Positions 29,791-41,470 of a stretch of 64,000 bases of DNA are shown one piece after another (position 1 is the stretch's first letter; every line of letters starts with the position of its first letter). This DNA is from Branchiostoma lanceolatum (lineage: Eukaryota; Chordata; Leptocardii; Amphioxiformes; Branchiostomatidae), in contig NC_089730.1 of assembly GCF_035083965.1 (NCBI RefSeq), positions 14,615,242 to 14,679,241 of the forward strand, read 5' to 3'. Below the pieces are notes generated by a model, which did no database searches, had not been told where the DNA came from, and saw only the letters and a list, made by a program, of their open reading frames with translations. Position numbers and translations under genes: made by a program.

Positions 29791-31051
29791 CAGTCAAACC
29801 TGTATTAGCGGTCACCTTTGCATAGCGGCCACCTGCCCATAGTGGTCACTTTTTGTCGGTCCCTTGGATTTTCCCCATTGACATAAGCATTAAGAATTAG
29901 GCTATAGCGGCCACCTGTCCAACGCGGTCGCGGCCAGACGGTTTTCGGTCCCGCGAGTACAGTAACACTGCCGATAACGGCCGGTGGAAGCCGCATCGCC
30001 ACCGCACGCCGGGTTCAAAATCTTCATTTTTTAATGCAGTTATCGAGTTTATGTGAACTCAACTTGACAGGATAATAATAAAGAAAACAAGAATGTTTTA
30101 TCTTCGTTAGATTATCCATGGTTTGACGCGCGCGAAGTCAAGTATTTCTTCACATGGCTTGCGTTTGTACATCGTAGCATATTTGACTATTTCTGTGCAT
30201 TTGGATTGGACAAAGATTACGGTAGTTTTTGGAAAATACAACCCGCACATGTATCTGATGCGCTAAGTTGGCGAATTATTTCAATGTCGGCCCAATTTTT
30301 CCGTTTTCCCCGGGAATTCATCCGAAAATGTGCCCAAACACGATTTTCAAAATGGCGGAGCAGCATAAAGGTCATCGGAAGACACCACTGTTGCGGAGGT
30401 ATAGTGTGTTAAATCTATTTTGCTGCAAACTATCACTGAGGATAATTACTGAACCAAAAGCTTCAAACTAAATATGGATAACATTACTATCTTGTAAAAT
30501 TTGGGTTGTTGCAATTTTCTGAAAAGAAAAAAGCCCTCAAAAGAGCGACCTTCCTCTCATTACCCTATTAGCATAATGGTAGAAGCCGATCATGACAAGC
30601 AAACAACAACAGATTAGGAAAATTGTCTCCACGATTTTATGTTTGAAAACGGTCGAAAACGAACAGTAAGTGGCAACTGAGCAACATATATGTTGTTCTT
30701 TACTAAATGGGGGCATTTTGCTGCGAAGAACTTTGTTTCATATGATTAAAACTCGTTGGTGACGCGTGTGCCGGCAGCGAAGCAGTCGCGAAGGATCAAG
30801 AGTTCCGTATGGCGATGCTGGTCTGTTCAGACATGAAGCTCGAGCAAACCATGGATTTTGGAGTTGGCAGATACAATAATTCTTTTTTCAAGCCCATAAT
30901 AGAAGTAAAAGAACAACAATCGAATTTCTAAAATGTGCCTTACCTATGTTACCTACCTCAATTAATCAACATTTTCTCCATAGCGGCCACCTGTCCTTAG
31001 CGGCCAGTTTTGGCCAGTCCCTTGAGTGACCGCTATAGACAGGTTTGACTG
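29791..31051. mobile_element. 1.26-kb TA-flanked inverted-repeat element, CAGTCAAACCTG family
   Basis: Ends are CAGTCAAACCTGTATTAGCG and the inverted CGCTATAGACAGGTTTGACTG, each flanked by TA as in Tc1/mariner/pogo-type insertions. Subterminal motifs TAGCGGCCACCTG and GGTCCCTTGG recur several times at both ends. The interior has no transposase I recognise. A sister element lies at 61149-62466. Confidence 0.86.
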
Positions 31052-33128
31052 TACTTGTATTTGGCCGTAGGCCCTCCCTGAAACTGTCTGTACCACCTGC
31101 AGGGTACAGATCTTTAAGGCAGGGTCTATCTTCAAGTACCTTTTCAGTTTAATACTACTTTTGTTAAATCCAAGAAACAGCAAATTAAATTGGTGTCACG
31201 TTACAGATAATAATATGGCTATTCCTTGTACCACCTGATGCTCCGTATACACATGAACCCAACCCAACATGCAACTAAATGCTAAGTACATTGTAAGACC
31301 CTAGAGTCCATTCCAAGTCACCACAAGGGTTTCTAAATGATATTTGTAATTAGTTTGAATTAACTTGAATAAAAGAATATCCAAGTCACAATAATTCTTA
31401 ATTTTTCAAAAAATTGAATATGAAAATTTGAATTCAATTAGATGGTTTAGAAATATTTTGAAAGGGACTGCACACAAAAATCTTTATCTAGAATAATTTG
31501 CTAATATCTATTTTATTCTTCTAAATTTCGAAATATAGAGCAATGTTTACGAATAGTGGATTAAGGTAATTGCCCCCATAAAAGTAGGTGCTAATCCAGC
31601 CCTATTGTCTGCATCTGTGTATTTTTAGATGTCACTGCTGGACACTGTTAGGCTCTTTGTGCAAGCCATCTATGCATGGTGCCCAAGCATAACCTGCAAA
31701 GATGTGTGAATTGTTTCTTGACATCCCACTGACCCAGTTACAAATAATTGTAAAAAATGGCACAAAATGGTAGACTGCTGTAACCATTATTTAGAAACTA
31801 TTAGAAATATCATATTCCACATCATTAATTTTTCCAAAGTTTTACGCAAATGATTATAAAGTTGAAATGACATTCACAATATTTCCAAAGTATGAAATCT
31901 GGACAAATAATTACAAAGAATTAAAAACAGTTTTTATTATTCATTAATAGAACTATAATAGAACATTATGACAATAACAACAAGACTTTTATACAACATG
32001 AATAGCCAACAAACCAAGCAACCAAATGATACATACATATATAATGCAACTTTGTACACATTTTCTCCTATAGATTTATTATCATAAGATGTTACACTTG
32101 TGTCATTTTCATTACGAAGCATAGTCAAAGCTTATAGATAGACATGTTACTGACAGCCTACTTTACCGTAAGAATTCACTAAAAAGGAGTTTAAAACATT
32201 TTTAGTTAATATAACATCAGTGGACTGGTCTGGTTTTGATTTTAAATTTTTCTCTCCATTATTCAACAAATTTTGGTAAAAAAAAATCACTGAATTAAAA
32301 AAAGGATCTTGGTAACCATTAACCAAAGACAAACTTTGACAAATACAGTGTAGACGACTACAGTAAGGCCCACTGATATCAAAACATTTGTTCCAACAAA
32401 CTCTGGAATTGTTCCTGATTTTGTTTGCAATTGTTAAATGACCTATAGATATTAGATTCCATACTGCTTTTTATAATATCATAATCAATAAGTATATGTT
32501 TGAAGACAAGAGAGTTTTTAAAGTTGGGTGAAAATGCACAAACAATCACATACTTACCAACAGTTACTCTTGTTGGGAATTTATTACTCTGAAAGTCTTA
32601 GAAAGTCAGTTTCACAGCAAAACAATGGAGAATTTAAAGGTGCATCAGGTGGTTCAAAGGTAATTTCAACCACAAACTACCTACATGGCAAATATATTCT
32701 CTATACCTGTTTTCATATACAAATCTGTGTTAATATTCTAAAACCACTATTACATTGTCATAGACAAGTTACAAACAAACTTTAGAACACTTGAAGCCCA
32801 TGATAAAATATTCAAAATCCATACTACAAAACTAGCAGCGATGACAAGTCAGTCATATAACATTTCTATTAATTACACATAACCCTTTCTTTACAACTGC
32901 CTGAAAAATATTACATTGAGCAATGACATATACATCCTTTCACCACAGTTTACCATTTAGGACTATTTCACTTAGGTTAGGGGGACGTCAGGAAAATTTC
33001 ACCCTTAGTTCTTTATTCTAAAAAAAAACTATACCTCTCTAATATGAGAATTGGAACAACCCATATTCGAAATGTGTCAGACAGGTCCAAGTGTGTAAGT
33101 GACATCAACCAGACTGAATAAAGCTTAC
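31052..33128. other. AT-rich region with no gene recognised
   Basis: Mostly A/T-rich DNA with long poly-A-like stretches. Reading frames of up to 85 codons are compositionally biased and lack recognisable domains. Confidence 0.5.
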
Positions 33129-33296
33129 CACCAAAGAGCTCTGCAAAGGCAAAGGCAACTTCAGCATTTGGACATAGCGGCTTCTGGCACGCCGAGCAGA
33201 GCAAGCCGCGCTTGGCGTGGTAGTGAATCTCACTGTATGGCTGTCCGTAGTGGTTGAAAAAGCTGCCGCCACGGAAGGGTATAATGTAGGCATTCC
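33129..33296 (-). pseudogene. Paxillin-like LIM exon fragment with a chimeric 3' end
   Basis: On the minus strand, after AACCAG, the frame reads [20 protein letters not shown] then [15 protein letters not shown]. This matches the end of LIM2 and start of LIM3 in paxillin/Hic-5 family proteins. Two zinc-ligand positions differ: the CxxC before the GGSFF segment reads NAY, and the Cys expected after QPY is Ser. After CQKPL the expected GRCITAM-type sequence is replaced by [16 protein letters not shown], then a GTAAGC donor. That replaced part resembles the antisense of the exon at 34205-34427. No other LIM exon was found, so it reads as a captured or decayed fragment. Confidence 0.6.
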
Positions 33297-33299
33297 TGG

Positions 33300-34204
33300 T
33301 TCGAAGGAAGAAATGAAGGGATGTTTTATTTTCTGAACTGCCAGAGGTTTTTTTTTAACATAAAGTACAAAAAAATTCCATAAATGTGTTGCCAACCCTT
33401 TTCAAGCAGTCCAAGTCTTGAAAGAAAATATTCTTAAAGAGCCAAAGCTTTACATCACTGTACATTCATGATGATATGTTAGAAATGGCTGATACTTTTA
33501 TAGCAGAGTAAGAAATTGCCTAAGAAGGCAGATAAAATTTAGTCTGTGTAGACAGGTTGTCACTGTAACAGACAGGATACTTACTACAATCTACACAATA
33601 CAGTTTGAAAACTTGATTTTTATCAATCACACCAGTTAATTTTTATGTTATCAATTACTTTTACAAAATTTCCATCATTAGGACTTTAAACGTTGTATTT
33701 TCAAAATCAAATTGAGTGATTTCTGTCCATAGTTTAACAAAATCTAAACAACTATCTCATTGCATATTGGCCATGACATGGATTAAAGATGCGATGTCAT
33801 TGTGAACTCATTGAAAAGTAAGGCTTAAAAGACCAGCCAAATCTTCCAAACACAGCTTGGATCTTGTGATGTCATGCAATCGGAAGTTAAAAGAAAATTG
33901 TGAACAGAAAACGGTTACGGCTGGATTCATCTGGGCAATGAATAAAGAAATGATCTTGCTGACTGCCCTTTTTAAATGTCCAATGTATGAAAATCGAAAT
34001 AATGATGCAAATGTGCTGATGTATAAATGTGCTAATATGTAAGGTCAATTTCATACAGATTGATTAATCCTGAATACTTCAATTGTTTTCCCCTGAAAAT
34101 TGCTCAGGGCACTTTCAAAAGACAATATTTGCCTTTTTTTTACGATAACCATTAAAAAACAGCAGATAAACAGTGAAAAGCGTTTACTGTATGTCTGCTG
34201 TTTT
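33300..34204. other. Interval between the LIM fragment and the POU-like exon
   Basis: AT-rich DNA. No further LIM finger, homeodomain or kinase exon was recognised on either strand. Confidence 0.45.
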
Positions 34205-37200
34205 CTAATGATCAAGCATGTTGTTGCGCCCTAACATTTTCTTACATGCTGAAGTTGCCTTTCTGAACCACTCGTTGAGAGCTCTTTGGTGGCAAGCTTT
34301 AAGCGGCTTTGCCTTGTTTGTGAAGAGGCTAAGCGAGCTTTGTGGAATCTTCGTCTCGTTGACGACTCTGGATTGCTTTATGTTGTGGTCTTCCATGAAT
34401 GTCTTCATTTCACCTGGAGTAGTGTTCCTGGAAGAGAAACATGCACTTTAAGGCAACGCAATAAAACTATCCGATGTTCGTGGTATTGTGATGTATATGA
34501 TATAGTACAATCAATCATCCATCATGGAACACCTAATACATGTGTATAATTACATCTAATACATGTAATTAATCTTCAACCTTAAGACAATTACCAAACA
34601 GTAGTGAAACTGTCAATGTGCTGATCTAAGATATGGTTTTAAGGCCACTGAATTGACTAAGGAGTTTTGGGATGTTATTGAAAAAAACATTTATCATCGT
34701 TTATAAACCTTCCTCAACCTTGAAAAAAACATTTATCATCGTTTATAAACCTTCCTCAACCTTGATTTTTTTTCAGGTAGTTGCGTATAGCAAGATGATA
34801 ATTTATGCAAATTGGTATGACGTCATGATTACGTCATCAAGAGTCATAAGGCCACGCCCATTTTTAGAAAAAAAGGCTCTCCTTGGCTTGTACTTCGATG
34901 TTTATCAATATCACTTTGTAGTAATGCACATGACAGTAATACATCAAGGACTATGCGAGTCTACCTTTGTATCAAAAATAACAATAGGAATTTGCCAAAA
35001 ATCGTCATTTCAAAATATAAACGTAGACTCGCATAATCCTTATTGCGATGATCTCCTCTGATGTCCTCTCATTTGTACACCGTATTGCTGCAAATGCAGA
35101 AATGCTCGCGGTGGCTTTATGTTCGCGGTTTTCTCTGCGACATTTCTTCGCGAACTCAAAACCACCGCGAACTTTTTTGTCCAATACTGCAGCAGTATGT
35201 TACTATAGCGCTGCTGCGAACTTAAAACCACCGCAAACACCCCATTTTCGACTTACTGTAAATGCATTTAAGTTTGCATGGTTTTTATTTTGCACTATTT
35301 TTCACCAGACCATTCTCACCTATTGATCTCCCTCCTCTGCCGACCGTTCAACGCCTTCAGCCTTGATTCCCTTGGACTGATTACCTGTAACACAAAATAC
35401 ATTTTGTATCCCGACATAATTACTGTAAATAATTTACTGTAAAAATTTTAACCCCTGCTCCACAAGGAGGCGAGGAGGCATGACGATCTTCACAAGTCTC
35501 GTCCGAGTCTCGTGTTCTCGCGAGACTAGGTCAATTTGTGATCAAGATGTACAATAGACATTGAAAATTTTGAGCTGCGTATCTCATTACCTTTTCTTAG
35601 TCACTGATTGATGAATATTCTTGTAACAGAAACGCTTGAGCTTGTTACATTGTAACAATACCCGAACAAGACCTGGCTCATTACCTTTTTTTTCTCCGCT
35701 GTGGTCAGCATCTGAGCAGAAAGCTCCTCCCGAAGTCTGATGGCTTCCTGTTCTCCTCCACACTGTTTGGCTTCGGTCATTTTCAGTTTGTACTGAAGGA
35801 ATTTGATTTTGGTATGAAGTTCCTGCTCCTTTTCTTTGTAAGCTTCCTTTTCACGGAAGCCCTGAGGAGATACATAGAAATAGGAGGTACATATATGTAC
35901 ATGACTTATGTATGTTACGTTGTACAACAGTCAATGACATGCAATCTTCGAAATACCCACCTGTATTTGTCTACGAATTTCTCAACTTATAGATGGAGAA
36001 TCTTTAACATTCTCATATTACATACATGTATTGTGTCAGTCAAACTTAACTTCCCACCGCTGGCCTGTTGCATTCTAACCCGCATGCTGACCCACTGATG
36101 CCTGAACAGAGCCATTGCTCACCTTGGACACTTTAGCCTGCAGCTCTGCCACCTTCTGTCTGGAGGCCTCCAGTGCGTCGTGTTCCTGTCTCAGCTCTGT
36201 CTCCAACGTCTTGGCCCTCCTGACCGCCACAAACCGGTCGTGCTTCAGCTGGGAGATTGTCTGGAGGTGGGCGTTGAGCTCAGCCCTGGAACAGAAAACA
36301 GCACTTAGTGCATGTACCGTAGTGTGAATAGACTGTGTTTAGTGACTCTGGCTCTCGACCAGTTTATGTGACTGAAGAGTTGATCTTCCACTGGTCATGA
36401 CAGAGAAGACAAATGCTATGTGCAGTATTCACAGGTTCATTGTGGGAGGCAAATCCCTCAAGCTCTTTATTTCAACAAGTACAATGAACAGTAGCTCTGA
36501 CCACAGCTTGACATCCCATGCTAAGGACTGCGCTCTACACATGCTAGTGACACACATTCATGATTTACGACGTTTCATGTACCGGTATGCTCCTTTAGCA
36601 TTTGATCATAACACCATACACCCCGAGTGATCTTTAAGTGCTTTTCTCAAGGGTACAACATTGGGACCAGCCTTAGTGCTAGGGATTTGAACCCAAAAAC
36701 TTTAGATCCTCAAGTCAACAACCCTAACCACGAGACCACCTTGCCATTTTCACTGAAGATGACACCCTGCTGAAGTTATTTTGTAAAGCTCAAGAAGGAC
36801 AAGGTAGAACTGACTTAAACTTCTGGTCTTGCAGCTCTTGAGCCAGCTTCCCTTCCGACAGACTGATAGCTTTCATATCATCCGTCTGGGCAAGGTGATT
36901 TCTTTCCAGCTCCAGACCGCGCTGGTAGTCCTCTATGCCATCCCTCTCCATCTGAGTGGACAAGCTGTCTTTCTCCGTCAGTCGTGACTCCAGTTTCTTG
37001 AGTGTGTTCCTCAGGGATGCCTCTTTGCTCTCCAGCTGATGGCAATTTTCCTGCGGTAAAAGTGGAAACATCCTTACAGTCTAAAACAGTCGTGTTCTTT
37101 GCCACAGTCAGTCTTTGAAAAGAAAAATTAGATCCTTAATCTCTGACAGTCATTGTATTTCAACTTCTAATAAAAACAAGAGTCCGTAGGACACAATTCT

Positions 37201-39598
37201 CCGTGAAGTATTTATAGTATGTACAAGTATTGACCCACACAAATTGCATCTCTGCACAGTCCAAGTAGTGTTTTAGAGCAAGTAAAGAAAAAGTATTTGT
37301 TTATCTTTTTCTTTCAATACAGGAGTGGTCAACCTGCTGAAAAGTATGTTTTTACAGCATGACAAAGATGGGATCTAGAAATTCCGGGAAAAGTCACAAA
37401 GTTAGATCTAGATGGCCCCGTGCTCGAGGAGGTGCCTCGAACACGTTAAACAGCCTCATTACCCTACACATTGGGTACCTGCCTGTGGCACTGGCTGCAA
37501 ATACACCCGATATTATTTTCAATTATCAACGAACCATTCAGCCTTACAACTAAGATGTATCAGAAATCACAAATATGCAGTAAATCCTCTTTCCACAATT
37601 TATTGCAGGCCGGCCTGATCTATAGCTATCAAGCTATTTGCAATAAAAAAGGCTAATTTATATTATCGTAACATTTCACGAAGGTCAAAGGTCACCGGTT
37701 CTAACCACCCGGAAGTGACACTGGCGCGCGCACTTTTCTGAGAGATATTTCTCAACAATCTTTCATCCCCTGCGTAAACTTTTTACATTGTCACAGCCTC
37801 CGTATTATAAACTACAAGTGTGGTAAGTTTGAAGGTCCAGAGATTTCCCATTTTCACACTGTGCGTAAAAGTGCATCGTCCGTCCCGTGCGCACATACTG
37901 TAAGCGAGTTGCGGGTGGACACGGCATACTAATACACAGACTGGAGGTCACTCTACACATGTTCGCAGCTAAAACTCACAATTCCCGTTGCCGCATTGGT
38001 ATGTAACTTGGTATATCGTTTGCTAGGTTGCGTGTGGTGATGCACGTTGTCTATTTTTCAATGTAACAGTGACTATACGATCACAGCAAGTAAGGAAGAT
38101 TTATACCCCGTATCTGCCTGAAGTATTCCAGTCATGCATAACGGATTATAACATGGTCCCTATGGCAGGGCAGTGGGACATAGCATTAATTATAGGGGTG
38201 CAATTACGATATTGGATTGACGTTTAAAGTAGTTAGGGTGTAACAAAGCTATTGTGCATCACCACGCCGAACCAGGCAAACGATATGCCAAGTTACACAC
38301 CAATGCGACAACGGGATCGTGAGTTATAGCTGCGAACGCGCAAAAAAATGCATTCCCAATACTCCCAGAAGGAGGTCATCCTCCTTCCCGGAGTAAAAAG
38401 AGTTGTATCATATTATATGATTATTAATATCATAGCATTTTAAATTTGTCTTCCAGCTTAACAGAGGCTGTGGTAGACTGAGGAAAGCTTGAATGAAGTA
38501 ATCAGACTGTGTCAAGAAGTATGTCTGCCCACCTGTGCCTAGTCAGAGGTCCAGGCATTAGTCCTTGATGAAGGTGAAGCCGAAGGGGAGGTCCTTTCCG
38601 CTGATCTGGCCTCTACTTTAACTAACTAACATGTCTCCTCGCCTGTGATGAGTAAGGGCTCCAGGCAGGTTCTTAATAAAGGTGAAGCTAATGAACAGGA
38701 GGTATTTTGTAGTTGAACCCACACCACTACCGTGGCGCAGTACACATGCAATACAATGCAAGACTCTGGGGCTTTAGAGAAGAAAATGTCTCCCACCTGT
38801 GCCTAGTCAGAGGTCCAGACAAGTCCTTGATGAAGCCGACGAAGGGGAGATCCTTTCTGCTGATCTGGCCGCGCTGACTGCGGAACAGCTCCACGTTGGG
38901 CAGGCGCAGCTCTGGCTCAAAGCGCTCAAAGTTGGACGTGTCGTCCTCGCAGCCCCCCACGGGAATGTATGGGGGGACAACTGTGGGCACATCAGATACA
39001 TGTTATGCCTTAAACAATGTTTATAGAGTTATATGTGCAAACTAAGGGTTAAAAGATGCAAGGTAAAGATAGTCCCATAGCCTTTTTGAGGCTCCAGGAG
39101 CAATGGATTGTTACCAACTGTGACTAGGACATATAGTATTCCACTCCCTTTAACACCCCCAACCAAAGTCAGGTATCCATTTTTACACCTTGGTAGAGTG
39201 AGAAAAGGGACATAGAATGTAAGTATGACTGGGAGGTCTTTCAGGATCCTCCAGACTGTGACTGAAATGATTTATTATAAACATACTTCACAGTATAGAT
39301 TGAGATTCAGAACTTCAGTCTAAAAAATGGCGTCCAGTGTTTCAGTTCCTTCAGATAGTGCACTTGGTGTTCAGGTCTGGACCTGTACCTTAACAATTCT
39401 ACAGGTACCAGTACAGGGTTTAGGTACACAGCCATAGCACTTACAGTCTGTCAGGTTACTCCAGTCGACTCCAGTGAAGAAGGGCAGGCACGTGATCTCT
39501 TCGTACGACAGACGGTCTCCGGCCTCGCAACACAGACACTGGACCAGCTTCCTCGCCTCTTTACTGACTCTCGTCTTGCCTGGGAACTTCAACGAAAC
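34205..39598 (-). CDS. AGC-kinase tail (citron/MRCK/ROCK type), coiled coil and HNF1-like POU domain; 5' part not found
   Basis: Exons on the minus strand: 39445-39598, 38797-38980, 36815-37050, 36123-36285, 35685-35861, 35320-35384 and 34205-34427. The first two encode the end of an AGC kinase domain and its tail: VSLKFPGKTRVSKEARKLVQ, then CLPFFTGVDWSNLTDFVPPY, EDDTSNFERF and DLPFVGF. RLSYEEITCLPFF lacks the Gly of RLGxxG, as citron does. The next three are heptad-rich coiled coil (for example LKKLESRLTEKDSL). The last two read EINRNTTPGEMKTFMEDHNI and then QSSLSLFTNK, KACHQRALNEWFRK, an HNF1-type POU-specific domain, ending at TAG (34205-34207). Phases match at every junction except 38797 to 37050, where a small exon is missing. 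No HRD, DFG or glycine loop was found upstream to 56 kb. Two fused or adjacent genes, or a partial pseudogene, remain possible. Confidence 0.6.
34672..34765. repeat. Tandem duplication of a 42-44-bp unit
   Basis: TTGAAAAAAACATTTATCAT followed by CGTTTATAAACCTTCCTCAA occurs twice in direct succession. It lies in the intron before the POU-like exon. Confidence 0.9.
34950..35045. repeat. Inverted repeat AAGGACTATGCGAGTCTAC
   Basis: CAAGGACTATGCGAGTCTAC near 34946 faces GTAGACTCGCATAATCCTTA near 35023, an imperfect hairpin with a loop of about 60 bp. Probably one end of a small fold-back element. Confidence 0.65.
35075..35290. mobile_element. MITE-like sequence related to the one at 3033
   Basis: Has TGCAAATGCAGAAATGCTCG at the left and TACTGTAAATGCATTTAAG at the right, with internal repeats of TTCGCGGTTTT and AAACCACCGCGAAC. 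It shares the ACTGTAAATGCA end and the GCGAACATAAAACCAC-like theme with the element at 3033-3220 but is rearranged. Confidence 0.55.
36610..36752 (-). mobile_element. tRNA-derived SINE head, minus strand
   Basis: The minus strand reads GGCAAGGTGGTCTCGTGGTT (A-box-like) and GGGTTCAAATCCC (B box) about 35 bp later, a tRNA-like head. A CAAGGGTACA.../GAAAAGCACTT body follows. It lies in the intron between two coiled-coil exons. Confidence 0.7.
37405..37520 (+). repeat. Dispersed repeat with CTCGAGGAGGTGCCTCGAAC
   Basis: The palindromic core GTGCTCGAGGAGGTGCCTCG, followed by AACACGTTAAACAGCCTCAT and TTGGGTACCTGCC, recurs in opposite orientation near 57470-57545. It is likely a SINE-like or MITE family. 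Confidence 0.6.
37961..38336. mobile_element. Fold-back element with ~85-bp arms
   Basis: Left arm 37961-38048 (GTTCGCAGCTAAAACTCACA, TATCGTTTGCTAGGTTGCGT) and right arm about 38253-38336 (GGCAAACGATATGCCAAGTT, GAGTTATAGCTGCGAAC) are inverted copies. The spacer of about 200 bp is unrelated. It sits in the intron where a linking exon of the kinase-tail gene would be expected. Confidence 0.83.
38521..38703 (-). pseudogene. Two decayed tandem copies of the kinase-tail exon end
   Basis: Plus-strand 38521-38612 repeats the exon end at 38786-38880: ACCTGTGCCTAGTCAGAGGT, CCTTGATGAAGG and GAAGGGGAGGTCCTTTC. Read on the minus strand it gives GQISGKDLPFGFTFIKD and then a stop. A more degraded second copy lies at 38631-38703. 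The donor site CACAG|gtggg survives in the first. They are tandem duplications of the exon that encodes DLPFVGF. Confidence 0.78.
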
Positions 39599-40005
39599 CT
39601 GCAAATACAAGAGCTGGCTTTTTACCTATCAGGTGGGCAGAAGATGCCCTACACTAAGAAATAGAGAAATAAGTTGCCCTCCTTTTGCAGTGGATGCCCA
39701 AAAGACCGCTTCCTTGGTAATTACAGACACAAATGCACTACCCAGTTTCTATATTAATTAAACCAGACACTGGGACAGCATGTATGTAACTGATTGACAT
39801 GCAAACCTGCTAGATAATTGTTAATCCCTGGAGCCCATTGGGGGACTTAGGTCCCAATTTTGGACGCCCTGTCTATAAGTCTTGAAAAGCCAGTGGCTGT
39901 TATAGCCACCATGTCTTGTCAGAAAAAAGTCTTTATTTTGTAACAGTTGAGGGTATAGAGTTTTCATGGACTCCAATTGGTAATAATCAACTGTGTTATT
40001 ATACT

Positions 40006-40949
40006 GTAAGGCCACAGCAAGTAAATTTTATGGATGACATCCTCCGCAGACTCCAAAGTTAATGAGATAGGGCGAAAAAAACACCAAGGCGGGCCATAAA
40101 AAACAAGATTCCAATATTTACAAATTTTGAGATCATGAATCTTGTTAAACAAGAATTGAGGTGACGAAATATGATATCATGACCAACAGGTCTTTTATTC
40201 CTGTATTCAACCAATGAGGTTTCATATATAGTATAAAACCTCCTTGATTCAACAGTAAACATGTCCTTGCAGATTTGTATACATCTCAATAGAATAACTA
40301 CAACAAATGCAGAAAAGAGCTTGTTGTACCATCATATATATGAAGCAACTACACTGGGTATTCATATGTGATGAAATACCTTGTGAATAAGCTAGTTCGG
40401 AGTTGCTACTACGCATGTGCAGTGTCAAAGGTGAAGGCCCCCGCGACGGAAACAATACCCGTCTGGGCGTTGTTATGCAAATCGATACAATGTCGAGACG
40501 AGCACTGTTTCCGTCGCGCGGGCCTTCACCTTTGACACTGCACATGCGTAGTAGCAACTCCGAACTAGCTTATACAGCTCAATTAACCAGAACCCCCCTC
40601 CCCCCACCCACATTATTTGCAGGAACTACACTCAGCGTATTCATATGCAATGAAACACCTTAGACTGTCAACATTAAACTGTTCTTGAAGATGTGTATAC
40701 AGCTCAATTAACTAGAACAAACACAGACAACATCTAATGTCATACCATCATGGGCAGGAACTACACTGGGTATTCATATCCAATGAAACCTTAGAGTTAG
40801 ACTGTCAACGTTTACGACATATTTGCCAATTTTTAGCATGTTGACCACCGTCGGAGGGCAATGAAATTTCTTGTTTTTTATTTCGAAATCAGGCGAAAAT
40901 TAATGAGCGCGCTGATGTCATCCATAAAAATTACTTGCTGTGGCCTTAC
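40006..40949. mobile_element. 944-bp inverted-repeat element with a nested palindrome
   Basis: The ends are GTAAGGCCACAGCAAGTAAA then TTTTATGGATGACATC, and the inverted copy GATGTCATCCATAAAAATTA then CTTGCTGTGGCCTTAC. Inside, 40387-40455 and 40507-40574 form a second palindrome with arms of about 68 bp (AGCTAGTTCGGAGTTGCTAC and its complement), and a loop with ATGCAAAT. The nested unit is probably a younger fold-back insertion. Confidence 0.85.
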
Positions 40950-41409
40950 GTTGATGAAGGCCAGACATCCACTGGCAGGTAATCAGATAACGTTAACCAC
41001 GTTACGGCAAAAATAGTTACTCAAGCAACTGGATAAAATTTAGAAAATTTGTAAATACTCCCGAGTCTCCTCCCCGCAAATAGGTCTGGTCTGTCCCTGG
41101 TTGATTTGAAACGGTTTGGAATTTGAATATTCCGCCTGAAATATTGCGGTAGCCTGGAATCCAAACCTGTTATAGCTCCCAGGTCTCCTCGCCACGCTAC
41201 CTCCGCGCAAATACACCCCGACCAATCGAACCACGTGAATCGCATTGAAACTCAGATTCGTATCAGCCATCTCCCGACAAATCCCTTTCTAACTTGCGTT
41301 AACGACTACATCTGACAAAACAAACTCGCCAGTGAGATGGTGGAAGGTGTCAGCTTTCCAAACCTGTTTTTAGATTGACAATTTTGGCACTTTGGAAGTG
41401 ATTGAAAGC

Positions 41410-41470
41410 GACCGCGATTTAACGTTTAGAAAAAATAGTTTCTACTACTTTTCTCTAAACGTTAAATATG
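41410..41470. repeat. Short inverted repeat ATTTAACGTTTAGA
   Basis: ATTTAACGTTTAGAAAAAAT faces TTTCTCTAAACGTTAAAT with a loop of about 20 bp. Possibly the fused ends of an AT-rich MITE. Confidence 0.6.

Noticed and set aside
33129..34427. Splicing the POU-like exon directly into the LIM exon
   Set aside because: Using the possible donor at 34246 leaves one base (T); joined to GAATGCC this makes TGA at once. The in-frame stop at 34205 is a simpler end, so the LIM piece is kept separate.
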